This document shows positions 35,298 through 46,806 of a stretch of DNA of 64,000 nucleotides, in pieces. A program made the translations under genes and the position numbers. The notes under the pieces are model-generated. The model did no database searches. It was not told the origin of the DNA and saw only the letters and a list, made by a program, of their open reading frames with translations. This DNA is from Micromussa lordhowensis. Its lineage: Eukaryota > Cnidaria > Anthozoa > Scleractinia > Lobophylliidae. The stretch is taken from assembly GCA_964020085.1 (NCBI GenBank), contig CAXHUQ010001475.1, forward strand, positions 209,622 through 273,621, read 5' to 3'. Numbering within the stretch: the stretch's first letter is position 1; each line of letters starts with the position of its first letter.

Positions 35298-38200
35298 ATG
35301 GATTCAATGTCCGCTGGAAATGATGAGGTTAATCTGCTTTATCAGACCATTAACCATGAGAATGAAACATACTTTAGATGCTCTATTTGTTGCCGATCGT
35401 TGTCGAGGAAACAAAGAATCGAAAGTCACTTGAGTTCTGTCCACGGCAAAGGTAAATACTGTTCAACATTCATGCAGATGAACGTGTTGTGCTCCTGAAT
35501 ATCACTTTACAAAGTTTTAAATATTATTCTTGTTCTATAATAGTGGAATACAGCAAAAGAAAGTACAAGAAATACATCGATGATCCCAGTATTGCAGTTC
35601 CAAAGTCGACCCGGTATGACCATTTTAAAAGTTCAACTTGGCCTTCGCAGTCGACCTTGAGTTTGTCGATGAATACCTTGTCGATCCCTCAGTCTAGCTT
35701 CTTTTATACAAAAAAAGAGGTCGATCAATCGACATTACTTAGCCATGATAAAACATTGCTGCATGAGATAGAGACAACAACCAATGAATTTGCCGAGTCC
35801 CAAACCAGCTTGGAGGACGTTCCGAGTATTGTTGACAACGAAGCGGAAACGCAGCAATCTGATGAAACGGCTACGTGTGCTTCACGAGACTCAGAAAGCG
35901 ATTGTAGCGATTCGACTGAGAGCGACTTCGATTCACAAGCATTTGATTCTTTCTTGGAATCTGGAGATTCTGACAGTGATATCAATGACCAAGAGTCTGT
36001 TGATTTGTCTGACGATGAAGGGCCAAATGACAGTACCTTGCAAAAATCATTTTCAGCTCAGGAGGAAGCATGCATGGCGATACTTTCGTTAATTGCAAGA
36101 CACTGCATCACAACAGAGGCTGCGAAAGATGTCATTGATTTGTTGAAACTGCTTTGCCCAGGGAATGAATCATTGCAATCTCTAAGTTATGCAAATGTGC
36201 ATCAAGTGTGTGGAAATTGTTCTGTTTTCTTTTATGACATTTGTGAGAAGTGTCTTGGACTGTTTCCAGCAAATGTGGAAGATCAAGTGATGTGTTCTAC
36301 GCCAGGCTGTGATGGGTAATGTACTTATCAGAACGTTATGGATAGTGCACAATTTATGAATCTGTAAACATTTGTCTCTCAAACTTTTCTCCTTGCATCA
36401 TTGTTTCTCCAGATATTAACTTAATTAAACATCTGAGTTAATGAAATACAGTTTATTTTTCCTTCACCTTGGACAAGGTGAGTGGTGGTGTAGTGATGCA
36501 TTGAAGTCGGTATTGAGCAGACTGGGTATTTGCAGATTTAACTGGAGAGGAGTGGGGAGAGGGGGCCTTGCAATTAAGGACTAGCATCCTTTTGAGAGGG
36601 AGGAGATAAATTCTCAATGGACTAATGCAACGATAAACAAGATGGTCTTGTCTGATCAGCTATGTTACTTTCCTTGATGACAGGCTTTAACTTTGTCACC
36701 TTCTAGTACCTTACAGCTCTACCTTAATCTGTATAAGTTACCTAATATAAACCATCAAGAATGATATGGTAATCTTTCCTATTCAATAATGTTTTATTTT
36801 GCAGCCTAAGATACAAGGGTAGTATTCATCAGCAAGGGAAGAAACTACACAAAAATAGTTTTGTAACTGTGGACATATTCAATCAACTGAGGTCTTTGTT
36901 GGAACGTGAGTTTAACTTCAACACTATTTTCACTCTCATGGGAAATATGACCTTTTTTGTTATAAAACATTAAGGACCCAAAGACCACATACAATACACC
37001 ATTTGAAAGGCATTGATTGTGGTATGTCATAAATCATATTAATAGAGGTAGAGGAGGTCACTGTTCCAATTTAAAACCATCCAAAATGAGAAGAAGAAAA
37101 TGTTGAAAAAGATCTTACTCCATATATATATATATATTGGGTATACCCTTGGCATAATTTGCATTTGTGGCTTGTTGTCAGGCATAAACTTGACCTTCAA
37201 ATTAAAAGAGGAAAAAGATGCAAAAGTTGTAGGGGGTGGTTAAGCAGGTCTCATGTAAGAGGGGGTATGATTTGATGCATGTAATGGCATCAATGTCATA
37301 TGGAACTCTTGGGAGTTTGGGTTCACAATGAACACAATTCCTGAGTGGGCCGTAAAAGAAAACTTACAGCCATTTATTTTTATGACATTGCCACTCTTAG
37401 ATCATAATGATTGGTGTCATAATTATTATTGTGCAAAGAGGTTACTGTTTGACCAGTAATTAAACATGAATAAACTCTGTTTACAGAAAGCAATAATTAA
37501 TTGTTTTACATCTTTAATTTTCTTTGCATATGAAGGAAAAGGAGTCTGGCAAACCATTCAGGCAAGAATCAATCAACGTGGAAAATCAGTCATCACAGAC
37601 ATAATTGATGGGAAATTTTATATAAGATTATGTGAACCTGGACAGTTCCTGAATAACAAATCCAACATAAGTTTCATCTTCAACACGGATGGGGCACCTT
37701 TATACTCCTCCTCAAGTATATCTCTCTGGCCTGTGTTTTTGGCAATTAATGAGCTTCCATCTCCAGACAGGTATAACATAGTTTAATTAATTTCATTCTA
37801 TCATGTCAATGTCAATGTTAAATCACTTTCCATTTACCTAAAACTATACATGACTAGAGACCTACAATAATAATTATTATTGCAGATCTCTAGTCACGTA
37901 TAGTCTTAGGTGAATGGATTCATACAACGTGTAACGACAATTAGTGTTGTTACGTTCTCACTTGTTACACATTGTGTGAATCAGAACAGTAACTTTTCTA
38001 TGTTCTTAAATCTTTTTCTGATTTAAATTTTTTATTAGGTTTTCAAAGACAAATATGATGCTTTGGGGGATCTGGCAAGGAAAAGGAAAGCCACCATTCA
38101 ATGCTTTCTTTGAGCCATTCACCACTCAAATGAACACACTGTACAAAGAAGGTGGGTGACAGGTGTTGGATCCATACATTTTACCATATGTAGCATTAAA

Positions 38201-41200
38201 AGGTACCGGTATTCAAAATATCAATTTTATATAGTATAACTGCTAATGTAATGATTAATTTTTGTTAATTTTGCAATTTCCACTAAATTTCCAATGGATC
38301 ATCCTTGGTATGTTTTTGTCACTTTTTTATTTAAGGATTAACCATTGAATTGCCAGAAGTATCGCAAACGATAGTTGTGAAAGCTGCTGTATTGCTTGGC
38401 TCAACTGATTTGCAAGGGAAGGCATATCTTTTATATATGACTCAACATAATGGTGAAAGCGGTTGTCTCACATGTGAAGAGAGTGGATTTGTAGCCGCTC
38501 AAGGCAAAGGGCATACCAGATGCTACCCATACAGGTCTCCAACTGAAAGGGCTCCTAAAAGAAATACAGAAACATTTCTGGCAAATGCTGTGGAAGCAAA
38601 TCAGACAGGAAAGAAGGTGAAGTTAGACAAATTGGTTATCAAATAATTTATCCACAATCCACTTTTAATAAAGTTTCTGCTAAATGCTCAATGCTGAATA
38701 TCTGTTTTAGTTTTGCTCATAGTTTGAATGTTGGATGTTCATATATTGAGTAGGTTTTATGGTTGCCTGACAGCACCAGCATCCTTTTTAACACCTTCTT
38801 AATCTGATCATTGCTTACATTGACAAAGTATAACTTCGTTAGGTTGCTGGATTGTTTGATGTAACTTGCCTGGCCTTTATGCCTTGGTTTGATGTTGTTC
38901 TGGGGATGGTCCCTGACTACATGCATGGATGTTTGTTGGGCATAACCAAGACGCTTCTCTACAAATGGTTTTCTTCAACAAACCATAAGAAGGAATTTTT
39001 CATTGGTGGCCAGGTATGATTTCATTATCCAAACTGAAAATTTGCTCCGAGCTTAACAATAAAATTTAAAGTCTGGTTACATATTATGTGCATGTACCCC
39101 ACAAGTTAAATCTTCAGCTTTATAATTATCACACAGTCATCAGTTTTATAACTGTTTAACGCCTGCGTCGCATGTGGAGGTTGGGTGCCCAGGAACTTGG
39201 GGCCTGGAGCTGCCGACCCCAACCCAGGTAGCAAGAGCACCCCAAAAGCCTGCCCTACCCGCAACCAGCCACCAGCCCTGCCAGCCATACCTAGCCCCAT
39301 CCCAAGCACCCGTCACACAGAGCCAGAAGCTCCGTGGAAATAATGATAACAGTAGTAATCAATAATAATATTAACAACAATAGCAACAATAATAAGGTAA
39401 TAAAAACAAAAGGGAGAGGAGGGTGGGAGAAAACCCTAAAACACTCCGAAAACTGATCAGGTCTCCCCAAACACCAAGCACAGTAAAACTACGACCACAT
39501 GTAATGGCACACACATCTAATAGCAACAACAACCGCTGACCTCGCACCAGGCCCCCTACAGCAACACAAACCCTGACGACCGGAAACGTCACCACACGCC
39601 ACTAACAATGCTAACAAATGCCAATGCCACACTAACTACCACGTAACGTGCTCCTAGTCGTTAACTAAGTTAAATAAGTATATTTAACATCATTTTATTC
39701 TTGCTTCTGATAACACTTGTGTCATCCTCGTTCCACATTATTGGTGACCCCTTAAGAGGATTACTTTTCAGCAAGAACCATTTCATAATTTATCACAGAG
39801 GAATTCAGTACTTCGTTTTAATGCACATAGTCTACTCTTTTATGCACATGTAGATCAAAAAAATTAACAAACGCATTCTTCAAATGCGACCTCCGGATGT
39901 ATTGGCCCGACTTCCAAGAGACCTGGAGAAACATTTCAAGAACTTTAAAGGCAAGTGACTGTATCACTAAAGATTGTCAATTATAGAGATTTCTGTCATT
40001 ATTGTGTAGCAGCTTTAGCATCACAGTATTAACTTCTACTCAGTGTATTGTACAAGACAAAAAATCACATCACAAACTTCAATATACACTGTTTTTTAAT
40101 ATGTATATTTCTCTTTCTCTCTTTAGCTTCCGAGTTGCAATCCTGGCTTCTTTATTATGCTTTGCCATGTTTGGTTGGTTATCTGCCTGATAAATACCTT
40201 GAACATTTCGCTCGCTTCTCCGAAGCAATTTATTTACTTCTTGGTAGTGAGATCACTCCAACCCAGCTGCATCGGGCAAGGGACCTATTGGACAGGTTCT
40301 ACAAGGACTTTCAGGCCTTATACGGTATGACATGGTAGAATAAAATAACTAACTTAACTTACTCTACATGTAACATACTGCTTCTATTCACATGTGCAGT
40401 TATGCTGGATGACTAAGTGATACAGTTAAATTTCTCATAAGTAACATATCTTTTTTTTTAAGCTTTAAATGCATTTTTTATGCAATTGTTGCAGGGGATG
40501 GTAGTTGCGGTCTCAATGTGCACAATGCAGGTGCCCACCTGGCCGACTATGTTGAAGGTTGGGGGCCATTATGGGCTTGGTCGACATTCGGTTTTGAAGA
40601 CATGAATGGGACACTAATGGATTTTTGTCATGGCACTGGCAATGTTTGTAGACAGGTAAGCAGCCATAAAAATCTTGTTAGAAAATGTCATAGGCTCGAT
40701 TTCCGCCGCTAGGGGGAGGAGCGTGTGCTCCTCTCCCGAACAACGGCTGGTAATCGAGCCTAAAAATGCCATTGATATTGTTAATGACCAGGAGTACATG
40801 CACCATTAATAATGCTATTTTTAATTATACCTTCTCAACCAAAGGAGTCATGAAAGTTATTTGACTTGGAAGTTGGACCAAACAATTTTCTTTATGTACT
40901 TCTTTCTTGCCTGAAGATACCTCTGTTTTCATTCCCTTATTATGGCTTTTCCAACAAACAAAGTCTTTGTTAATATCATGGATTTTTTTTATATACTTGT
41001 ACTTAGTATATTAGATGCCCAACGTAATAATGCAATTTTCAGTTTAAGAATAATTATTGCATAGGACAGAGTACCATCTATTGAAGTATTAGACACAACT
41101 GAAATATTAGGCACAGGTGACATTACTCATGGACACAACTTTGTTATGTTATTTCAGTTGATTTGGATGTTGCATGCCCAGAGCCGCCTCATCAGTGAAG

Positions 41201-42537
41201 TTGAGCTAATTCCAGATGGAGCAATCAAGGAGTTCATAAAAAGAATGCTGATCACAAAACGAGGGTATAGTAACATGATTGTTTTGTTAAATGATGACTG
41301 TAATAAAGTTGAAAGTGCAACGTAAAGGCTCTACCCAAGCCAGTGTAGTTTGGCTGTTTGGTACTCGACTCCTGTTTCCTATAATGTACTAGAAAGGGAC
41401 TTTAGTATTGCTTTTCTCCCTCTGGATAGGATGCTTTTCCAGTACAGGCTATTTCCCCGCTTTGGACACTCAGGTTTCTCTGACAACTGTATATGCTAAA
41501 TTGAGACAGGAAATGTAAAAGTGTCCTGGCTTCCTACAAACACAGAGAGACAATATGTACAGCATCTTTCCTAAGAACACAGCTTCTCTGACTGCGAAAA
41601 TCTGAAGCACTGAGCATGACAAACATTAGGCCAACACATAGCTGAGATGAAGCTGAAAACTGACTTGAGAGAAAATTAATTTTCAGGATAAATTGACATA
41701 AATTGTTCCCAAGTGTACTTCAAGCCAGGGAAAAATGGCTTCAGTTACACACAAATTTATGAGTTATGGTACAACATGATTTACTTTATAGTATTATATG
41801 CTTAACAGGTTAAAGAACCTTAAGGAGGCTGAAGACTGTCAGGTTGCTGGTGGTGCAAAAAAGCTTACAGGATTACCTGTGCCTTTAATGGAGGAGATTT
41901 CACGTAGAATTGGACCTGGCAGCTTTAAAATCTCAAGGATTGTCAAGAATGGACAAGTGTTTTTCAGTAGGGATTACACACGGATGGTAAAGAGAAATGC
42001 ATCGGTTGTCTTACTATCGAATGGAAGAGTTGGAGAAATTGATTTCTTCATTTGGAATAAGATGTCAGGCCGAATACTTGCAGCATATAAAGAAATAGAG
42101 CCGAACCTCGAAAAACCATTCTTCTTTGACGATTCTGGTTGTCATGTGCTAAGAATGAAACCACAAAGTTGAGCTTAGATTAATTATCATGTGTTAACAC
42201 CAACCTTAAATTTGTTTAAATTAAAAGTACTTGGAGCAAATTAATGAGTTTTAGATTGTTGAAAGCTACAGTTATGTTCATTTTTAACATTAGTTAATAA
42301 ACATTTTAGTGCCACACTGAAGTGTTTTTTGAAAACACCACATTACTGAATCTCTTCTACGTTAATGATACCTAAATACAGTTTTCTAATATTGTCATTT
42401 GTCTTTTTTTAAGCAACCAAGCTGTAATTCAACTGGCAGAAGTTACTGAACTTAGAGAGAAAGTGTTCTTTTTGGAAGGGAACAGTGACCAACCATGCAT
42501 TGTTCGCCTTCCAAACTTCAATGGAGTGTGTGGCTGA
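35298..42537 (+). CDS. tnp2/DUF4218 transposase of element 2, 12-13 exons
   Basis: CACTA/EnSpm-type transposase. Exons: 35298-35451, 35544-36315, 36805-36906, 37536-37770, 38039-38151, 38336-38616, 38843-39013, 39854-39950, 40127-40324, 40495-40655, 41158-41264, 41809-42168, and possibly 42414-42537; about 915 codons to exon 12. Exon 1: C2H2 finger (FRCSICCRS, then HLSSVHGK). Exon 2: acidic, S/D-rich, then a Cys cluster (CGNCSVF, CEKC, CSTPGC). Core: FIFNTDGAPLY, LWPVFLAINELPSPDR, GIWQGKGKPPFNAFFEPF, CLTCEESG, MVPDYMHGCLLG. DUF4218: YVEGWGPLWAWSTFGFEDMNG, FCHGTGN. All joins are in phase. Oddities: intron 8 has a GC donor (39951). The donor after exon 12 reads TT instead of GT, so translation stops at TGA 42170-42172 with AATAAA about 125 bp on; the last conserved exon would then be skipped. 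Confidence 0.88.
37830..37917. repeat. Imperfect 38-bp inverted repeat
   Basis: CATTTACCTAAAACTATACA with its imperfect inverse TGAATG side, around an AATAATTATTATT centre, in the intron after exon 4 of the transposase gene. Probably a small MITE remnant. Confidence 0.55.
39165..39615. other. GC-rich insertion in intron 7 of the transposase gene
   Basis: C/G-rich sequence (GGTTGGGTGCCCAGGAACTTG; CCCTGCCAGCCATACC) bracketing an AATAATAAT-type middle. Its composition is very different from the AT-rich intron around it. It could be a SINE or other short insertion; no promoter box, TIR or target duplication was confirmed. Confidence 0.4.
40691..40762. mobile_element. Short foldback element, 72 bp
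   Basis: TAGGCTCGATT and the inverse AATCGAGCCTA enclose a second small hairpin (GGGGAGGAGCG/CTCCTCTCCC). It lies just after the DUF4218 exon of the element 2 transposase. Confidence 0.6.
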
Positions 42538-43074
42538 AATAGGAGAAGGACCTAAGAAACCTCTCTGACAGTGTAAAATTCAGTCTTTGGGTGGACATCT
42601 ACATGTATATTCCATTTTTTATTTCAAACTATTATCAGGGGTTATCAAAGTATAAGAAGGTCTTCATAAATGAGTTTTCTTTAAAGTTAAAATAATATAA
42701 TCAGAGTGCATATGTTGTAACTGCATTGAAATTGAAAGTCGAATATGGTTGATTTTTTTCTAAATGGCTTAAACCATTAAACTATTTTACAGACTTGTTC
42801 ACATAGTTTTGAGTGTAGCTCTTATGTGAAAAAGTAATCAATGACAGTTAGCTTTGTTTTATTAAATATTAAATTCCCTTTGGTTAAATAGTTTGTTCTT
42901 ATGAATAACTGAGGTTACGCACTAACAATAATAATAATTATTGTAAGGTTGAAGCTGGTGAAAGTACACCAATACTTGAAAATTTACTTAAGTACTTTTT
43001 TCTAGTCCATACTATATGCATTTGGGCTAATCTTTGTTGAACTTTTTCTCTGTCATTTACAATAAAATCCTGAT
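42538..43074. other. Element 2 interior 3' of the transposase
   Basis: AT-rich, no coding seen. AATAAA near 43062 may serve a transcript that includes the 42414-42537 exon. Confidence 0.4.
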
Positions 43075-43335
43075 TCTCAAAGATTCCTAAGAATTCCAAG
43101 TCTTGTTTTCTAGCTCAGCAATTTTCAACTTGACTGTTCTCAGAAATTCTCAAAAATTCCCAAAGTTTCCTAGAAATTCTCAGTAATTCTCACTCTCATC
43201 ATTGCCATTCCCAGATATTCCAAAAAATTCCAAGCTAAAGCATTTGCTCTAATTTGCATGTCTTGGAATAATTTAGAATTCCTAGGAATTCCTAAGAATT
43301 CCTAGGAATTCCCAGTTCACTGGGAATTTGTTTCG
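43075..43335. repeat. Element 2 right subterminal palindromic repeats
   Basis: GGAATTCC and decayed relatives (GAATTCTCA, GGAATTTC), becoming perfect next to the right TIR (CCTAGGAATTCCTAAGAATT). This mirrors the left block, whose best copies also lie closest to the end. Confidence 0.88.
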
Positions 43336-43515
43336 CAAGGGCATGGCCACTTGGCAGAAGACAATACATGTAGGTGAAGATAAAATTACTTTCTGATGAC
43401 TATTTACTAATTATTATGGACTACTTTGAATTAACACAAACCTTACCTCTTTTTCTTTATGCAATGCTTTCTGCAACTGGTTGTTTTTTAATTCCCTTGT
43501 ACCCTGTGGCAAGTA

Positions 43516-45750
43516 CAGTACCGCCCAAATGTAAGTTACCACCTCTCGTCTCGTTTCTCGCGAGACGCGTCTCGTTTCTCTCGAGACGAGTCTCGTTTCT
43601 CTCGATACGAGTCTCGTTTCTCGCGAGAGTCACTGAACCGTTTAGTATGGAATATATTACTCGCGAGAGGTCGTTGTACTATCTATTGTATCAGAGATTT
43701 CCGTTTGCACTGTGTTGTCAAATCGTTGAAGTCGAAATTAAAACAGAAAGTTTGTTTGTTTTCAGCTTTATCGTACTGAATTTGCAATGCCTCCGAACGT
43801 CGGTCTAATGGGTAAACAATTATCTTCCTTGCCGTTCGAACGGCTCTTGCCGTGCGTTTGAAAAAAATTATTGCCGTTCGAACGGCTCTTGCCGTGCGTT
43901 CTAAAAAATCGCTAGCCGTTCGGACAATTCAAAATAATTATTTTGGGGCGTTCGTAAGGTGCGTCCTCAACTGTCTGCTATTCGGATGGCTTGATCGAGC
44001 TATCCGTTGCAATCTTGACTCTTAAGCCCCGGCGCGCTAAACGATCAAACATTTTCATCCAATGTCGTGTTTTTCAAACATAACTTGGCTAAACGGACAA
44101 ACAACTTGGCTCTCCAACAACTTGAACACAACTGAAACGAACGATTCCTTGATTGGCGTGAGCTGCTGTTTACATGCATGTTCTACAAAGTAAACGTATA
44201 GCCAAAGAAAATGATTCTCGCGCGTACCTACGAACAAACAAATTGTCGACCTTACTAGGTATACGGCCACCATTACACAAGAGGTCTTTTAAAGTTCTAA
44301 AGTGTAAGCCATACAAATTCTAAGCACTGTTGAAGTCATTCTTGGAGAGAGTTTTCGTTCGCGAACGAATCATTCGGTAGATTTTATCACACTTTTGGTC
44401 ACGTGCTCAAACCTGTGAATCGAGAGTCTCAAAATAACTTTACCGATTGAGAGAGAGATAAGGCCTTTCGCTTTTTGTTCGGTTGTAATTATTTTCATCA
44501 GTTTAGTAACGGTACATTTTTATCGGTTGGTTCTGAATTAGATACTGGGTTCGCTTTGTTTTGCTTTTTCGACATGGTGGAAATTTTATTGTTTACAAAA
44601 CATATTTACTGGGAAGTAGCTTTCTAGAGTAACCCAAATTTCAAAACAAGCAAGTTTCTGAGTCGGCGAGCACACGCAGAAGACTATACATGCATGCATG
44701 ACAAAAGCGCGACTTTTTCACGCATCAGTAAAGTTTTCAAGGCGTCACAACAATTTGTAGTTGATTCGCTGCTATGTGCTACAATCGAAAACAAGCTTGA
44801 AATCTATTTTGAAACGGCATTCTAGGAATATCTACGTACAAAGCGTGCGTGTGGTCGCTACAGCCGAACAAAAAAATCAATGTAAACATACAGGACTGTT
44901 GGCAAGTTTCTGACATATGCAAATTACGCTTTTTGCTGCCGGTCCGAAACGCAAAATTATTTGCCATCCTTTTCTTAAATAACCATTGACGCCATGCTTT
45001 TGGATATTAAAAGAAACAAGTTTCATTCAAAACTTACTGAGGTAATGACCAGCGTTCGATAAAACAAAGAACATTTCTCAATGTAAACGTGGCTAGACAT
45101 AGACGTGACGATGGCGCCACTCAAAAATAATTATTTTGAGATTGCGTTATTTTCATTAAAATTATTTAGAACACTGAAAACGGCTTTGCGAAAGCAGCGT
45201 TGTTTGTGTCAAAAGTTTCCGTTGTCAATTCCTATAAACACTTGGAAAATCTCTTGGTTTGAACGGCTGATTTTTTTTTTGCCCCACAAATCGGAGCCGT
45301 CTAGCGACGTTTGTATGTCTTGCTTCTGCTGTCTAGCCGTTCGGTATTCAAAAAAAAATTGCATCCATTCACCCGTTCGACTTAACCGTTCAAAAAATAT
45401 TGCATCCGTTCACCCGTTCGACTTTACCATTCGAAAAAAATTGCATCTGTTCACCCGTTCGACTTTACCGTTCGAAAAAATGTTGCATCCGTTCAGCCGT
45501 TCAACCGACGTTTCGAATGGCTTGTCTAGCCGTTTGTTATCCGTTCGCTTGCCGTGCGTTCGGCCATTCGAACGGATAATGCCGTTTGTACATTCATCTA
45601 AAGGCAAAGCGTTGGTACTTGCAGTGCACTCGCGAGAAACGAGAAACTTCTCGAGAGAAACGAGACTCATCTCGAGAGAAACGAGACACGTCTCGAGAGA
45701 AACGAGACGCGTCTCGCGAGACGGTGGTAACTTACATTTGAGCGGTACTG
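43516..45750. mobile_element. 2.2-kb TIR element, TA-flanked, no recognised transposase
   Basis: Left end CAGTACCGCCCAAATGTAAG; right end inverse CAGTACCGCTCAAATGTAAG, both followed by TTACCACC. TA at each edge suggests a TA target duplication. Next to each end is an array of TCTCGAGACGAGACGAGAAA-like palindromic words. Further in are inverted arrays of CCGTTCGAACGG. Open frames inside (43374-43808, 45105-45827) are translations of these repeats, not a transposase. Superfamily is uncertain; CAGT ends with TA duplication would fit a Tc1/mariner-type MITE. Confidence 0.75.
45350..45510. repeat. Tandem repeat, about 40-bp unit x4
   Basis: Unit contains TTGCATCCGTTCACCCGTTC followed by GACTTTACCGTTCGAAAAAA. 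Four adjoining copies with a few changes. It produces the repetitive Phe/Arg/Ser frame on the plus strand. Confidence 0.85.
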
Positions 45751-45752
45751 TA

Positions 45753-46760
45753 AATACAACAACAATAAAACAGGACATCTCTATTTTGTCATACGTCTTA
45801 CAAATAATAGCCCTGCTCACCACGTGAACAGCCCTGGTGCAGTTCTTTCAAAGGATCCTGGGGATGTTATCCAGAAATAATCCTCAATTTTTCTTACCAA
45901 GATCAATAGACATCTTTTCAATTCTTGCAAGGATCTCCCACCAAATTCTTGGTAAGGCGGCAGAATTGCCTTATGGCATTGCGAAACAAAGGGCCGTACA
46001 GTGTAACAGATAAACACAAACACAAAGTTTAATCACAATCACAGAAATTCTTGTACACGCAGTTCTCCTTGATTCTTTTGACGATTCCTTTGAATAATAC
46101 GATAAACTGATGTCTGATGCGATGATAAGCGATGATAACAGGCAGTAACACACGGTAAATCACAGTAATGAACGGTAAGTCGCGGTAAAGAGAACTAAAA
46201 GGAAAACAGAGAACCTAATATAACAAATGCGAGCTCGATGCGAACGAAATGAACTTACAATTGAACGAAACAATAACTCTATTAAACTTACATCTGTGTC
46301 CTTACATGAACCTTGTGTCCTTAGATCCGTCCCTTAAGAATCCTTAATCCGTCCTTGAAAATCGTAGACCTTACACTGTCCTTAATCCGTGCAAATAAAA
46401 CTTAAAACGAGCTTAACAAAACGTTCTGAAACGTCCTTGAACATTCAGCTACAATGTAGCGTGGTCGTATCCGGGACCGTTTGGTCCCAGACCGCCGCAA
46501 TGTTAGTGTCACGCACGGTCACGTGCAATGTGGCCGTGACACTTGGCACAAGAATTTGCTCAAAGAGGTTGTCAAATTCTTTTCAGGTCTTAAAGGATCC
46601 TTGCCAAAGATCTAAGTTGCAATATTATGGGTAGAGCTGGACAGCTACAAAATAACACTGTATCTAAAGGATAATAAAAACAAAACAATGCACTTACAAC
46701 TGGAGAGCCATGTTTTTCCTTTTGAACTGCAGAATCCTATATAATTTGAAAACAGAGAAA
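45753..46760. other. Intergenic, no firm gene
   Basis: No supported coding region. A minus-strand 39-bp stretch at about 46699-46737 has AG/GT borders (DSAVQKEKHGSPV), but it lies beyond the polyadenylation signal of the neighbouring gene. A GC-rich palindromic patch (GGGACCGTTTGGTCCC) is at about 46471. Confidence 0.35.
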
Positions 46761-46761
46761 A

Positions 46762-46767
46762 TTTATT
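46762..46767 (-). terminator. Polyadenylation signal of the two-exon minus-strand gene
   Basis: On the minus strand AATAAA stands 40 bases after the stop at 46807, a normal distance. Confidence 0.6.
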
Positions 46768-46806
46768 GTATAATTTTCACATATTGTATATTGCTGTAAA
46801 ATTAGT

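Larger units (their letters stand above)
28939..43341. mobile_element. ELEMENT 2: 14.4-kb CACTA/EnSpm-like transposon, complete two-gene copy
   Basis: Left end CCCTTGCGAAATAAG; right end inverse CCCTTGCGAAACAAA (11 identical bases, 13 of 15). CA flanks both ends (28937-28938, 43342-43343). Both subterminal regions are packed with palindromic GGAATTCC/CCTAGG words. Interior: leftward BEN-domain gene (30369-35058) and rightward tnp2/DUF4218 gene (35298-42537), separated by 239 bp. All coding exons join in phase without stops up to the last transposase intron, so coding capacity looks intact or nearly so. Small nested insertions sit in introns only. Same design as element 1 but different subterminal motif and diverged proteins. 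Confidence 0.88.

Noticed and set aside
43374..43808. 144-codon open frame on the plus strand
   Set aside because: Spans the TIR and its palindromic array (repeated VSFLSRR-type units); not a protein family.
45105..45827. 240-codon open frame on the plus strand
   Set aside because: Most of it translates a 40-bp tandem repeat and CTCGAGA arrays of the TIR element; no domain.
46699..46737. 39-bp minus-strand exon with AG/GT borders
   Set aside because: Lies just past the polyadenylation signal of the upstream gene and has no in-phase partner that could be shown.
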